Origin: an uncultured Clostridia bacterium
Lineage (GTDB): Bacteria; Bacillota; Dehalobacteriia; UBA4068; CALXSR01
Assembly (NCBI GenBank): GCA_944391215.1
Contig: CALXSR010000011.1
Span: 32,290 to 96,289 of the forward strand
DNA length: 64,000 nt
Direction: 5' to 3'
Below, piece after piece: positions 45,444-55,216 of the stretch. Position 1 is the stretch's first letter; every line of letters starts with the position of its first letter. The translations under genes and the position numbers were made by a program. A model generated the notes under the pieces. The model saw only the letters and a program-made list of their open reading frames with translations, ran no database searches and was not told the DNA's origin.

Positions 45444-47352
45444 TGCATTTACGCTCCTCGGCAAATAAGTATTCTCTGTTCTGCATAATCATAGAAAATT
45501 CAAAGGATAAATAATCGCCAATCGTTTTTTCAAATGCCATATCATCGGGGATTTCATCATTAAAATAGTAAAAACTATACAACCACTCGTCAATCGCCTC
45601 GACGGTTGTTTTTACACAAAATTTCGTTTCTGCTTCCATTCTATCAAACCACACGTCAAGCAAATGTTGTTTTTTATCTTTGGCAGACTCCGTTTCCACC
45701 AGCCCAATATGCGGGGCAACCCGATAGCCATCATTTTCAAAATTGATAAACTTACATATTTTTTCCGCTGGGTGCGGTTCGCCTGCCGTAAAAATAGCAA
45801 TACAAGGAATGGTTCCCACCCCATAAAATGTATCCTTATTTAAAGAAATAACGCCCTCTAAAGTATGATGTTTTAAGATATTTTCTTTTAATGACTGTTC
45901 CTCCTTGGTTTTACCCGTCATAGAGGATTGCGGCACAATAACAAGACACCGGGCCCCCGCCGTTAAGGAGTCCAATAAATGCTCCACAAAAGCCATTTCA
46001 TATAAATCTGGATTTTGTTTTGAGCCTTGCGAATAAGGGGGATTCATCATACCGACTGTGGCTTGCTTTAACTGCAGCTTATTTGCCTCTTGCTTTAAAA
46101 AATCATCATTGATCAAGTTGCTTTTCCCATCGCCGCGCAAAATCATATTTGTGGTGGCAATGGTAAACATATTGGGACGCATTTCGATACCATGAAGTTG
46201 CTTTTGTTTGATACTCTTTTTTTGCACATCGTTATCGGTTTTCGCCAACATATTGTGCATAGAGGCAATAAGAAACCCTGCTGTTCCGCAACAGGGATCC
46301 AAAATAACATCATTGGGTTGTAAATCCGCCAGATCGCAAAAAAGCTGCGTGATATGTTTTGGCGTTAAAATAATACCAAGGGTTTGTCCATCACCGCCCG
46401 AATAACTCATAAACTCGCCATAAAATCGACCAATATAATCTTCCGCACTGCTGATATACCGAATAGATTGATAGATTTTATCGTTTAAATACTCCGCAAA
46501 ATGTTTCAACGGAGTCTTTTTTAATTTTGGCTCGATTTCATTCAATTTTACGGTATCTTTAATAAAAGCAAACTGACTGAGGATTTTATCTTTTTTGGCT
46601 TCGGGAGAAACATTTGCTCTTTGCAAATTAGCGCTGATGGCGTCAAAAATTTTCTGTCCGTCTGTCTTCACACTGTCGCCCGTAAGATCTTGAACAGAAA
46701 AATTCTTATATTCGCTTTCACGAAGCGCAAGCAAAATACCGGAAACAATCAGCGGCTTTTCGGTATCAAGAAGATTCCCGTAATTTCGCAAATCCTCATG
46801 TAATATGCTGGCATCCTTAAGAATTTCGGCAGTTTCTTTTTCATAATCGGTACGTTCTTTCAAAACTTCTCGTACATAGTACTCGTCTATATTATCTTCA
46901 TTAAAAGAAATGAAAGACTCTACTTCAGGAAGTTTTCGCTCATATTCTGTTTCATCAATATAAATAGGCGTAATTTTATGCTTTTTTTCATCGCCGGATA
47001 CGCCAAATGCAATGATCTTTCTATACGACGTATGGTGGGCTAGGTGTTTGCCATAAAAAACCGCACCATTTACTGCATAGTCGATAATGGCGCTTGTTTC
47101 TTCACTGATATTGCCTTTCTCGTCTAATTTCATATGTTTTGCAATATCAGCCTTATCTTCCACAACCAGCAAATAATCTTTTACCGCACCCACAAATTCC
47201 GGGAAACCAACCTTTCCCGTACCTTTTTTCGAAGCAGTTTTCAGTGCAACATGAACTTCCTCTATGGAACTTCCCTGCGGTTCAAGGGAAATATTTGCTT
47301 GTTTTAATAAATCATAAACCCATAAATCTGTTTTTACCTCATTGCTCGCCAT
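45427..47352 (-). CDS. Type IIB restriction-modification catalytic subunit (BcgIA-like nuclease-methyltransferase)
   Basis: A 641-residue fused enzyme. Residues 45-75 carry GFPEFVGAVKDYLLVVEDK, which has PE, 12 residues, then EDK, the nuclease site known for BcgI A (PE51-52 and E65/K67 here). The N6-adenine methyltransferase domain (about 300-570) has DPCCGTAGFL for SAM binding and the catalytic NPPY in GMMNPPYSQGSK. Length and two-gene order match BcgI, which methylates adenines in a split site and cuts on both sides of it. It differs from type I systems in lacking an HsdR helicase gene. Confidence 0.9.
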   Translation of the reverse strand: MASNEVKTDLWVYDLLKQANISLEPQGSSIEEVHVALKTASKKGTGKVGFPEFVGAVKDYLLVVEDKADIAKHMKLDEKGNISEETSAIIDYAVNGAVFYGKHLAHHTSYRKIIAFGVSGDEKKHKITPIYIDETEYERKLPEVESFISFNEDNIDEYYVREVLKERTDYEKETAEILKDASILHEDLRNYGNLLDTEKPLIVSGILLALRESEYKNFSVQDLTGDSVKTDGQKIFDAISANLQRANVSPEAKKDKILSQFAFIKDTVKLNEIEPKLKKTPLKHFAEYLNDKIYQSIRYISSAEDYIGRFYGEFMSYSGGDGQTLGIILTPKHITQLFCDLADLQPNDVILDPCCGTAGFLIASMHNMLAKTDNDVQKKSIKQKQLHGIEMRPNMFTIATTNMILRGDGKSNLINDDFLKQEANKLQLKQATVGMMNPPYSQGSKQNPDLYEMAFVEHLLDSLTAGARCLVIVPQSSMTGKTKEEQSLKENILKHHTLEGVISLNKDTFYGVGTIPCIAIFTAGEPHPAEKICKFINFENDGYRVAPHIGLVETESAKDKKQHLLDVWFDRMEAETKFCVKTTVEAIDEWLYSFYYFNDEIPDDMAFEKTIGDYLSFEFSMIMQNREYLFAEERKCNAKSE

Positions 47353-47487
47353 TGTTATGCCCTCATTTTTCTAATCATTGTCGGATGATCACCATTATGA
47401 TAAATAACAGTACCAGCCTATAGCAATCGTATCATTCCAAAAGAAAAAACAAAACATTTTTATTCACGACTATTTGTCCCATTCACA

Positions 47488-48078
47488 TCATATAGTAACA
47501 ATAGCAGCATTGCATTTTTTTTGTAATACTTGCAAACCGCCATGCAATACCATATCGCTAATAATTTCGACCAACTGTTCCGGCGTTAAATCCATATCGC
47601 GTTCTAACCAATAAACAATAATGCCAAAATGAGCAGAAGTCATGTATTCTATAATATAGCTAATGGTAGTATCTTGATGAAATCGTGCTGTTAAGCTTTC
47701 TTTTACAGCTCTTTTGATACGAAACATAAAAGAAGAATCCCCATAAGGCCCTAAAAGAGCCTTAAAATAAGAAGCATGTTTTTTATAATATTCAAATTGC
47801 GGTAAAAGACGGGAAAAGTCTTGACCGTCATCCATCATCACATGAATGGCTAAATGACAATTATGTACTAAATTGGCAATTAAACTTTGTTCAATTTCTT
47901 CTAATAAAGAATTGATATCTTTATAATACAAATAAAAGGTACCGCGGTTTACTCCTGCTAAATCCGTAATTTCTTTTACCGTTATTTCCTGTAATGGTTT
48001 TTGTGCATATAACGCTATAAAAGAATCCTTTAATGATTCCTTTGTATTGACAGCCCTTTTAGAAACCGTTTCTACCAT
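47488..48078 (-). CDS. TetR/AcrR family regulator
   Basis: A 196-residue regulator. The HTH lies at residues 10-57: LKDSFIALYAQKPLQEITVKEI and DLAGVNRGTFYLYYKDINSLL. The remaining 140 residues are the variable ligand-binding helices, with a tail like the TetR_C_7 dihydroxyacetone-regulator group. Start 48078 is preceded by AAGG; the frame opens further upstream into the divergent promoter. It faces the giant activase gene across 142 bp, with a palindrome between them, so it most likely controls that gene. Confidence 0.9.
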   Translation of the reverse strand: MVETVSKRAVNTKESLKDSFIALYAQKPLQEITVKEITDLAGVNRGTFYLYYKDINSLLEEIEQSLIANLVHNCHLAIHVMMDDGQDFSRLLPQFEYYKKHASYFKALLGPYGDSSFMFRIKRAVKESLTARFHQDTTISYIIEYMTSAHFGIIVYWLERDMDLTPEQLVEIISDMVLHGGLQVLQKKCNAAIVTI

Positions 48079-48170
48079 ATAATTACCTTCTATTCCTTTT
48101 TCATTTTCGCCAAAATGCAACAAATAGGTATGGTTTTTTGTCGTAATTTGCTGTATATTATAAGTATAAT

Positions 48171-48182
48171 ACAACATGTTGT
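48171..48182. promoter_or_regulatory. Candidate TetR operator
   Basis: The perfect 12-bp palindrome ACAACATGTTGT lies 39 bp before the activase start and follows TATAAT-like sequence (TATAAT at 48165-48170). Confidence 0.55.
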
Positions 48183-48220
48183 TCAAAACAAGGTTCTTCT
48201 TACACACAAGGGGTGAAATC

Positions 48221-51200
48221 ATGAACAAGCAAAAAATTCCATATGCACTTGGGCTTGACATTGGGTCTACTACCGTAAAAACGATTGTTTTAACTGCAGA
48301 AAACGAAATCGTTTTTCAATCTTATCAAAGACATTTTTCAGATATCAGAGCCTCGGTTCTACATATTTTACAACAAGCACAGGAAGAATTAGGAAACGCC
48401 GCCATAAAAATGGGCATTACCGGTTCCGGCGGGCTGGAATTGGCCAATATTTTGCAAATTCCTTTTGTGCAGGAAGTAATTGCTTGCACCAGCGCCGTGG
48501 AATATTTTATTCCGCAAACCGACGTAGCGATCGAATTAGGCGGCGAAGACGCCAAAATCACCTATTTTGATCAAGGAATAGAACAAAGAATGAATGGCGC
48601 CTGCGCCGGCGGAACAGGAGCCTTCATTGATCAAATGGCCTTACTTCTGCAAACAGATGCCAAAGGTCTGGATGATTTAGCCAAAAACCACCATATCATC
48701 TATCCGATTGCCTCCCGTTGCGGCGTATTTGCTAAAACAGATATTCAGCCTCTTTTAAATCAGGGAGCAGCCAAAGAAGATGTCGCCGCTTCTATTTTTC
48801 AAGCTGTGGTAAACCAAACCATCAGCGGTTTGGCTTGCGGCAAACCCATTCGCGGTCATGTTGCTTTTTTGGGTGGACCTTTGCATTTTTTACCCCAATT
48901 AAGAGAACGTTTTATAGAAACATTGCGCTTAACAGACGAAACTGCTATCATCCCGGAAAATTCTCAATACTATGCTGCCTGGGGCTGTGCCTATGAACAA
49001 AAAAAACAGGAAAACAGCGCCGTTCAAACGCTTGCCCAAATATTGCAAAACTTACAAATGCTTTCTGTTAGCGATTTATCCAATGCCAATAAATTACCGC
49101 CTCTTTTTGCGAACGAAGAGGAACTCGCCAACTTTCGGACTAGACACCAAAAAGCGGTAGCGCCTAGGGCGGATTTAAAATCTTATCAAGGAAATGCCTT
49201 CTTAGGAATCGACGCTGGCTCTACCACCTCCAAAGCCGTCCTTATTAGCGAAAAAGGCGAAATTCTTTATTCCTATTATGAAAATAACCAAGGCGAACCA
49301 GTTGAACTATGTGTAAAAATTTTAAAAGATATTTATCAAAAGCTTCCTCCCGGTGTCAATATCGCTTATTCCGCGGTTACCGGCTATGGAGAAGACTTAA
49401 TTAAAGCTGCGCTAAAAATCGATGTGGGTGAAGTAGAAACCATGGCCCATTACAAAGCGGCAGAACGTTTCTTGCCGGGAGTAGAATTTATTTTGGATAT
49501 TGGTGGACAGGACATGAAGGCCATCCGGCTACACGACGGCATGATAGATAATATCATTTTAAACGAGGCTTGTTCCTCAGGCTGCGGCTCTTTTATAGAA
49601 ACTTTTGCCAAGTCTTTGGATATGGACATCAATACCTTTACCAAAGCAGCAATCTCTGCCCAAAATCCTGTGGACTTAGGCAATCGTTGTACTGTATTTA
49701 TGAATTCTAAAGTGAAACAAGCGCAAAAGGAAGGCGTTTCAGTAGCAGACATTGCAGCTGGACTTTCTTATTCTGTCATTAAAAACGCTTTATATAAAGT
49801 AATTAAAATCCGCCGACCAGAAGAATTCGGCAAAAAAATATTAGCACAAGGCGGCACTTTTTACAATGAGGCAGTGCTAAGAGCTTTTGAAATGGAAACC
49901 GGACGCGAGGTGGTACGCCCCGATATTGCCGGACTGATGGGCGCATACGGAGCTGCTTTTTTAGCTTTGGAACGATTTAGTCCAGAAAAAACCAGTTCTT
50001 TATCGCCAATAGAAGAATTGGAACAGTTCCATTATAATAAAGGATTTTGCCATTGCCAAAAATGCACGAATCATTGTCTACTGACTGTTTTAGATTTTGC
50101 CGATGGTCGCCAATATATCTCTGGGAATCGGTGCGAACTAGGCGCTGGGCTTCCTCGTAAAAAAGAACAATTACCCAATTTATTTACTTATAAATATCAA
50201 CGGCTTTTTGCTTATACACCCTTAACAGAAAAAGAAGCTACCCGGGGTGTGGTAGGCATTCCGCGGGTATTAAATTTATACGAGAACTATCCTTTTTGGC
50301 ATACCTTTTTTAGTACGCTTGGTTTTCGCGTTTTGTTATCCCCTAAATCGGATAAAAAATTATATGAAAAAGGCATGGAATCCATCCCTTCCGAGGCGGT
50401 TTGTTATCCAGCCAAATTAGCACATGGTCACATTATGTCTCTCATAGAGCAAGGTGTTTCTTTTATTTTTTATCCCAGCATTATTTATGAACAACAAGAA
50501 TTTTCCGACGTGGACGACCATTTTAATTGCCCCATTGTTGCAGGTTATCCGGAAGTAATTAAAAACAATGTGGATGAGCTGCGTGAAAAAGGAATCCTTT
50601 ATAAGCATCCTTTTATTGCTTTTCACGATAAAGCCAAAATGATTCATTCTTTATATGAGTGTTTCCAAGATTTTTCCATTCCCAAAAAGGAAATTGCCCA
50701 TGCTGTGGATTGCGCTTTTGCAGAGCTTGCCAAAGTACAAAAGGATATTCGGCAAAAAGGGGAAGAAGTATTAAAAGAAATGGCAGCAAAAGGACTAAAA
50801 GGGATTGTTGTTTGCGGCCGCCCTTATCATATTGATCCGGAAATCAATCACGGATTAACCAATTTAATAACAGCGGAAGGGATGGCCGTATTAACAGAAG
50901 ATAGCGTATGTCATTTACAACCGGTGCACAGACCTTTAAGAGTGCGGGATCAATGGGCTTATCACTCCCGGTTATATGCTGCTGCTGCTTTTGTAGTTAC
51001 CCGTAAAGATTTAGAATTGATCCAACTAACTTCCTTTGGGTGCGGCTTAGACGCCATTACCAGCGATCAGGTAGCAGAAATTTTACATGCAAAAAACAAG
51101 GTGTATACTGCGATTAAAATTGATGAAGGCAATAATTTAGGGGCAGCTCGTATCCGTATTCGGTCTTTAAAAGTAACCATGCAAGAAAGAGAGCAATTAA

Positions 51201-52513
51201 ATAGAACCGCCCCGGAAGATAGAAGCATTGAAAAAATAGCGCCGCCGCCTTTTACCCTGGAAATGAAAAAAACACATACCATTATTGTACCGCAGTTATC
51301 CCCTATTCATTTTGATCTATTGGAAGAAGCAATGCGCACTTTTGGCTATCATATTGAAGTATTGCCCAAAGCAGACAAAAATGCCATTGAAGAAGGGTTA
51401 AAATATGTACACAATGATGTGTGCTATCCCTGTATTTTAACAACTGGCCAGCTGATCCAAGCCCTAAAAAGCGGCAATTATGATTTAAACCATGTATCGG
51501 TTATTATGACCCAAACCGGCGGTCCTTGCCGGGCTAGCAATTATGTGGGTTTCATTCGCAAAGCCTTAAAAGACGCCGGTATGGGGCATGTACCCGTGAT
51601 TGCCCTAAGCGCACAAGGTTTAGAAACCCAACCCGGTTTTACTTTAAGCTTACCCATGTTACGCAAAGCCATGTTAGCGGTAAATTATGGCGATTTACTG
51701 ATGCAAGTTTTATATCGCACCAGACCTTATGAAATGATAAAAGGTTCTGCCTATGCTTTATATGAAAAATGGGCAACTATTGCCAAACAAAATTTACATA
51801 ACGGCGATAAAAAAACATTCCAAAAAAATATTCAAGGTATCATCCATGAATTTGACATATTACCATTAAAAGACATCCGCAAACCGCGTGTCGGCTTGGT
51901 AGGCGAAATTCTGGTTAAGTTTTCTCCAGACGCCAACAATCATATTGTAGATATTATTGAAGCCGAAGGCGGCGAAGCGGTAATGCCTGGCTTATTACAA
52001 TTTTTCTTGTACTGCACCTATAATTTAAAATTTAATGAACAATATACCAAAAAGCAATTTCCTACCATAGCCGGTAAAATGTTGTTGAACTGGATGAGCC
52101 GCTCTCAGAACTTGATCAATCAATATTTAAAACAAAGTAAACGGTTCCTGCCGCCGGTATCGATTCAAGAGATTGCCCAAAAAGCCAAAGATGTGGTTTC
52201 TTTGGGATTACAAGCCGGCGAAGGATGGCTTTTAACGGCAGAAATGATAGAACTAATTGAAAGCAACGCCAATAATATTGTTTGTATGCAGCCTTTTGCC
52301 TGCTTACCCAACCATATTACCGGGCGCGGCGCCTTAAAAGAAATCCGCAGACTTTATCCCCAAGCTAATATCGTAGCAGTGGATTATGATCCGGGAGCAA
52401 GCGAATCGAACCAATTAAACCGTATTAAGCTGATGATGTCGGTAGCCTTTAAAAATTTAGCCAAAGAACAGGAAAATAAGAATCCTTTACAACAAACAGA
52501 AGGCTTATCTTAG
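48221..52513 (+). CDS. Fused acyl-CoA dehydratase activase/DUF2229/HgdB-like protein
   Basis: A 1430-residue protein of the 2-hydroxyglutaryl-CoA dehydratase activator superfamily. Two ASKHA ATPase domains come first: ALGLDIGSTTVKTIVL with GACAGGTGAFIDQM, and FLGIDAGSTTSKAVLI with EACSSGCGSFIETF. Each has the Cys that holds the bridging 4Fe-4S cluster in archerases. A DUF2229 domain with several Cys follows (about 650-880; CHCQKCTNHC, NRCELGAG). The C-terminal third resembles the HgdB/FldC dehydratase component, with HNDVCYPC and QTGGPCRASNY. It may be a self-contained ATP-driven electron donor and reductase. The substrate is unknown. Start 48221 has GGGGTGA upstream. Confidence 0.88.
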   Translation: MNKQKIPYALGLDIGSTTVKTIVLTAENEIVFQSYQRHFSDIRASVLHILQQAQEELGNAAIKMGITGSGGLELANILQIPFVQEVIACTSAVEYFIPQTDVAIELGGEDAKITYFDQGIEQRMNGACAGGTGAFIDQMALLLQTDAKGLDDLAKNHHIIYPIASRCGVFAKTDIQPLLNQGAAKEDVAASIFQAVVNQTISGLACGKPIRGHVAFLGGPLHFLPQLRERFIETLRLTDETAIIPENSQYYAAWGCAYEQKKQENSAVQTLAQILQNLQMLSVSDLSNANKLPPLFANEEELANFRTRHQKAVAPRADLKSYQGNAFLGIDAGSTTSKAVLISEKGEILYSYYENNQGEPVELCVKILKDIYQKLPPGVNIAYSAVTGYGEDLIKAALKIDVGEVETMAHYKAAERFLPGVEFILDIGGQDMKAIRLHDGMIDNIILNEACSSGCGSFIETFAKSLDMDINTFTKAAISAQNPVDLGNRCTVFMNSKVKQAQKEGVSVADIAAGLSYSVIKNALYKVIKIRRPEEFGKKILAQGGTFYNEAVLRAFEMETGREVVRPDIAGLMGAYGAAFLALERFSPEKTSSLSPIEELEQFHYNKGFCHCQKCTNHCLLTVLDFADGRQYISGNRCELGAGLPRKKEQLPNLFTYKYQRLFAYTPLTEKEATRGVVGIPRVLNLYENYPFWHTFFSTLGFRVLLSPKSDKKLYEKGMESIPSEAVCYPAKLAHGHIMSLIEQGVSFIFYPSIIYEQQEFSDVDDHFNCPIVAGYPEVIKNNVDELREKGILYKHPFIAFHDKAKMIHSLYECFQDFSIPKKEIAHAVDCAFAELAKVQKDIRQKGEEVLKEMAAKGLKGIVVCGRPYHIDPEINHGLTNLITAEGMAVLTEDSVCHLQPVHRPLRVRDQWAYHSRLYAAAAFVVTRKDLELIQLTSFGCGLDAITSDQVAEILHAKNKVYTAIKIDEGNNLGAARIRIRSLKVTMQEREQLNRTAPEDRSIEKIAPPPFTLEMKKTHTIIVPQLSPIHFDLLEEAMRTFGYHIEVLPKADKNAIEEGLKYVHNDVCYPCILTTGQLIQALKSGNYDLNHVSVIMTQTGGPCRASNYVGFIRKALKDAGMGHVPVIALSAQGLETQPGFTLSLPMLRKAMLAVNYGDLLMQVLYRTRPYEMIKGSAYALYEKWATIAKQNLHNGDKKTFQKNIQGIIHEFDILPLKDIRKPRVGLVGEILVKFSPDANNHIVDIIEAEGGEAVMPGLLQFFLYCTYNLKFNEQYTKKQFPTIAGKMLLNWMSRSQNLINQYLKQSKRFLPPVSIQEIAQKAKDVVSLGLQAGEGWLLTAEMIELIESNANNIVCMQPFACLPNHITGRGALKEIRRLYPQANIVAVDYDPGASESNQLNRIKLMMSVAFKNLAKEQENKNPLQQTEGLS

Positions 52514-52551
52514 CATGGATCAGGTAATTACTGATTATAAAAAGTATCATC

Positions 52552-52586
52552 AAAACGCGTGGAAATAAATTTCAGCGCGTTTTATT
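52552..52586 (+). terminator. Terminator of the activase gene
   Basis: AAAACGCG and CGCGTTTT enclose a partly paired loop and are followed by ATTT. Confidence 0.7.
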
Positions 52587-52753
52587 TAAGCAAAGAAGGT
52601 CCCTTTTGTAGATAAATGTTGCTGGTAAAAACTCCGTTAGTTTCACCAAACAGCCTTGAGAGGAACAGTTTCATATGATAGAATCTAAAACAGATTAGGT
52701 CATATTAGGCGGATAAGGCGTACTTGATACATTGAAAAGGTGTGAGGGCTCGT

Positions 52754-53353
52754 ATGGGTAAAAAATTTAATGAACTTTTGCGCAAAATATATGAAATTTT
52801 GAAACCATTAGGCTATCGAAAAGAAGCATCAAATTATAGGCTTTTTAGCGCTGATGGGCTGTGTACAATTATCAACCTCCAAAAAAACAAATGGAATACT
52901 AATGAATAATGTGAGTTTGTCATTAATATCGGTATCTATTTTGAAAAAGAAGTCTTGATTCCAAATCGAAAATTTAAGGAATATGATTGTCAAATTCGCA
53001 AACGGTTTGACAATAGGGAATTGACAGGTTCAGAATGGTGGCATATAGATAGTGGAACGGATTTGGAAACATTGTTGCAAAACATAAAAATGTCTCTGGG
53101 ATATGTTGCGAAATGGTTTTCCACTTTTCCATCCAGAGAAACGGTTATTCGTATGATTTTAGATGGAACAGCGGAAAAATATTCGGATACATATGTTATG
53201 CACTTTCACACAGCAAGGTTACTTGTTGAGATGGGATATGCAGCCGAAGTTTACGAATTAATTAAAGATACAAGATACACCCATCCCAATGCCACTATGG
53301 TAATTGGATTAGCTGAACAAATTAAAAATATAACTTCCAGCTTGCCAGACTGA
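52754..53353 (+). pseudogene. DUF4304-type protein interrupted by TAA
   Basis: The frame starts at ATG 52754 (MGKKFNELLRKIYEILKPLGYRKEA), reads through IINLQKNKWNTNE, hits TAA at 52907-52909, and continues in the same frame with CEFVINIGIYFEKE to a stop at 53353. Both halves fit DUF4304 (N-terminal helix, FxINIGIYF strand, SEWWHI). One G to T change from GAA would explain the stop. Function of the family is unknown. A 132-residue downstream part starts at ATG 52955 but has no ribosome binding site. Confidence 0.85.
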
Positions 53354-53660
53354 TTTAAGTATGCCTTATTGGCATAAAGCGACACAAATTGGAAAATCCC
53401 TACACCGAAAAAGTGTAGGGATTTTTTGGTTATTGCAACGAAGATCAGTTTGCCATGCCTAAAAGCAACCCATATCTACAACAGGGAGCAAAGAAGGAAT
53501 ACTCATAAAAATTCCCCAAAACTCTTTTATCCAACCGTGTTATGTAAAGCTTTATCAGGAATCATTATTTAAAAAATTTAGGAATTTATGCTATAATTCC
53601 CCAAAAATATGCTAAAATAGAAAAGAAGCCAAAAAACGAATACCATAAGAAAAGGAGCAT
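53354..53660. other. Intergenic with terminator and promoter
   Basis: A terminator lies at 53393-53427. GCTATAATTCC at 53589-53599 is a probable -10 for the ZIP operon. Nothing else is recognised. Confidence 0.5.
53393..53427 (+). terminator. Intrinsic terminator
   Basis: AAAATCCCTACAC, a seven-base loop, GTGTAGGGATTTTTT. Confidence 0.88.
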
Positions 53661-53663
53661 ATG

Positions 53664-54461
53664 ATGAATCAATTATCCCCTGTTTTATTAGCCTTATTAG
53701 GGACAGGCTTCACCTTTTTTATGACCGCCCTTGGCGCAGCAGTCGTTTATTTTTTCCGCGGTACAATACCAAGGCTTTTCCAAAAAGTTTTTTTGGGATT
53801 TGCTGCCGGCGTAATGATTGCCGCTTCTGTTTGGTCCTTATTGATACCAGCCATTGAAATGGCTGAAGAACAAAATTGGATCGGTTGGATTCCCGCTGCA
53901 GGTGGTTTTTTACTAGGCTGTCTTTTCCTTTTTACCTTAGATAGTTTTTTACCACATTTACATCCCGGCAGCAAATATCCGGAGGGCATCTCCTCTTCTT
54001 TAAGGAGAACAACAATGTTGGTTTTTGCGGTAACATTGCATAATATTCCCGAAGGAATGGCGGTAGGTCTTTCTTTTGCTTTACCGCAACAAACAGGAAC
54101 CTCCGCAACATTAGCAGGCGCCATTGCGCTGGCCATCGGGATTGGTTTGCAAAATTTCCCGGAAGGCGCTGCCATCTCCTTGCCCTTAAGACAAGAAGGT
54201 TTGTCTTCCCATAGATCCTTTTTATACGGCGCTTTATCCGGTATTGTAGAACCCATTGGCGCTGTCATTGCCGTCCTCATTGCCGGTGGTTTATCTTTCG
54301 TTATGCCCTGGTTATTATCTTTTGCCGCCGGCGCAATGATTTATGTGGTGGTAGAAGAACTCATCCCAGAGGCCAACTTAGGAGAACATAGTCATAGCGG
54401 TACCATCGGTGTCATTTTGGGTTTTGTTATTATGATGATTTTAGACGTCGCATTGGGCTAA
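53664..54461 (+). CDS. ZIP family metal transporter
   Basis: A 265-residue ZIP (ZupT-like) transporter with eight TM segments. TM4 has VTLHNIPEGMAVGLSFA and TM5 has IGLQNFPEGAAISLPL, the paired HN/QN-xPEG metal site. A VVEELIPEA motif follows in the last third. It imports divalent cations such as Zn, Fe or Mn. Two adjacent ATG codons (53661, 53664) follow AAGGAG; the second is better spaced. It precedes sufC by 35 bp with no terminator, so it may supply metal to the Fe-S genes. Confidence 0.92.
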   Translation: MNQLSPVLLALLGTGFTFFMTALGAAVVYFFRGTIPRLFQKVFLGFAAGVMIAASVWSLLIPAIEMAEEQNWIGWIPAAGGFLLGCLFLFTLDSFLPHLHPGSKYPEGISSSLRRTTMLVFAVTLHNIPEGMAVGLSFALPQQTGTSATLAGAIALAIGIGLQNFPEGAAISLPLRQEGLSSHRSFLYGALSGIVEPIGAVIAVLIAGGLSFVMPWLLSFAAGAMIYVVVEELIPEANLGEHSHSGTIGVILGFVIMMILDVALG

Positions 54462-54496
54462 ACAAACCGTACTATTCAGTTTAACGGAGGTATAAA

Positions 54497-55216
54497 ATGT
54501 TAGAGTTAAAAGATATTTCCTTTTCCGCGGATGGGAAAAAAATTCTCAATCATATCAATTTAAAAATAGATAATAATAAATTTATCGTTATGACCGGCCC
54601 CAATGGTGGCGGTAAATCCACCCTAGCAAAAATGATTGCCGGCATCAATATCCCTACCCAAGGTAAAATTTTATTTGACGGGGAAGATATTACCACAATG
54701 CCCATCTATCAAAGGGCGCAAAAAGGCGTTGCCTTCGCCTTTCAACAACCTGTGCGTTTTAAAGGCATAACAGTTAAGGATTTAATTGCTTTATCCGCTA
54801 ACCAACAAATCAATGAAAAGAAAATGTGCGGTTATTTGTTTGATGTTGGCCTTTGCCCTAAAGATTATCTAAAAAGGGAAGTTAATACGAATCTTTCCGG
54901 TGGCGAAATAAAAAGAATTGAGATTGCTACCGTTTTAGCACGTAATGCCAAATTAACCATTTTTGATGAACCCGAAGCAGGCATTGATTTATGGAGCTTT
55001 AACCACTTAATTGCAATATTCCAAAAGTTAAGAGAACAACAGGAAGGTTCCATTTTGGTTATTTCTCACCAAGAACGGATTTTAGAAATTGCCGATGAAA
55101 TCATTGTATTAGCCAATGGGCAAATTAGTAAACATGGCCCTACGCAAGAAATTTTGCCGGAGCTTTTGCATAAAGAAAGATGTAAATTTTGCATTAGGCA
55201 GGAGGAAAGCATATGA
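54497..55216 (+). CDS. sufC: SufC-type Fe-S assembly ATPase (SMS-like)
   Basis: A 239-residue ABC ATPase of the SufC group. It has Walker A GPNGGGKSTLAKM, Q-loop FAFQQPVRF, signature NLSGGEIKRIEIA and Walker B LTIFDEPEAGIDLW. Unlike standard SufC it ends with a Cys-containing tail (KERCKFCIRQE). It powers Fe-S cluster building with its SufB partner, encoded next with a 4-base ATGA overlap. No sufS, sufU or separate sufD is present, which fits the SUF-like minimal system. Confidence 0.92.
   Translation: MLELKDISFSADGKKILNHINLKIDNNKFIVMTGPNGGGKSTLAKMIAGINIPTQGKILFDGEDITTMPIYQRAQKGVAFAFQQPVRFKGITVKDLIALSANQQINEKKMCGYLFDVGLCPKDYLKREVNTNLSGGEIKRIEIATVLARNAKLTIFDEPEAGIDLWSFNHLIAIFQKLREQQEGSILVISHQERILEIADEIIVLANGQISKHGPTQEILPELLHKERCKFCIRQEESI

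Noticed and set aside
45427..47352. Type I HsdM
   Set aside because: The N-terminal PE-x12-EDK nuclease motif and the absence of HsdR fit BcgI A better.
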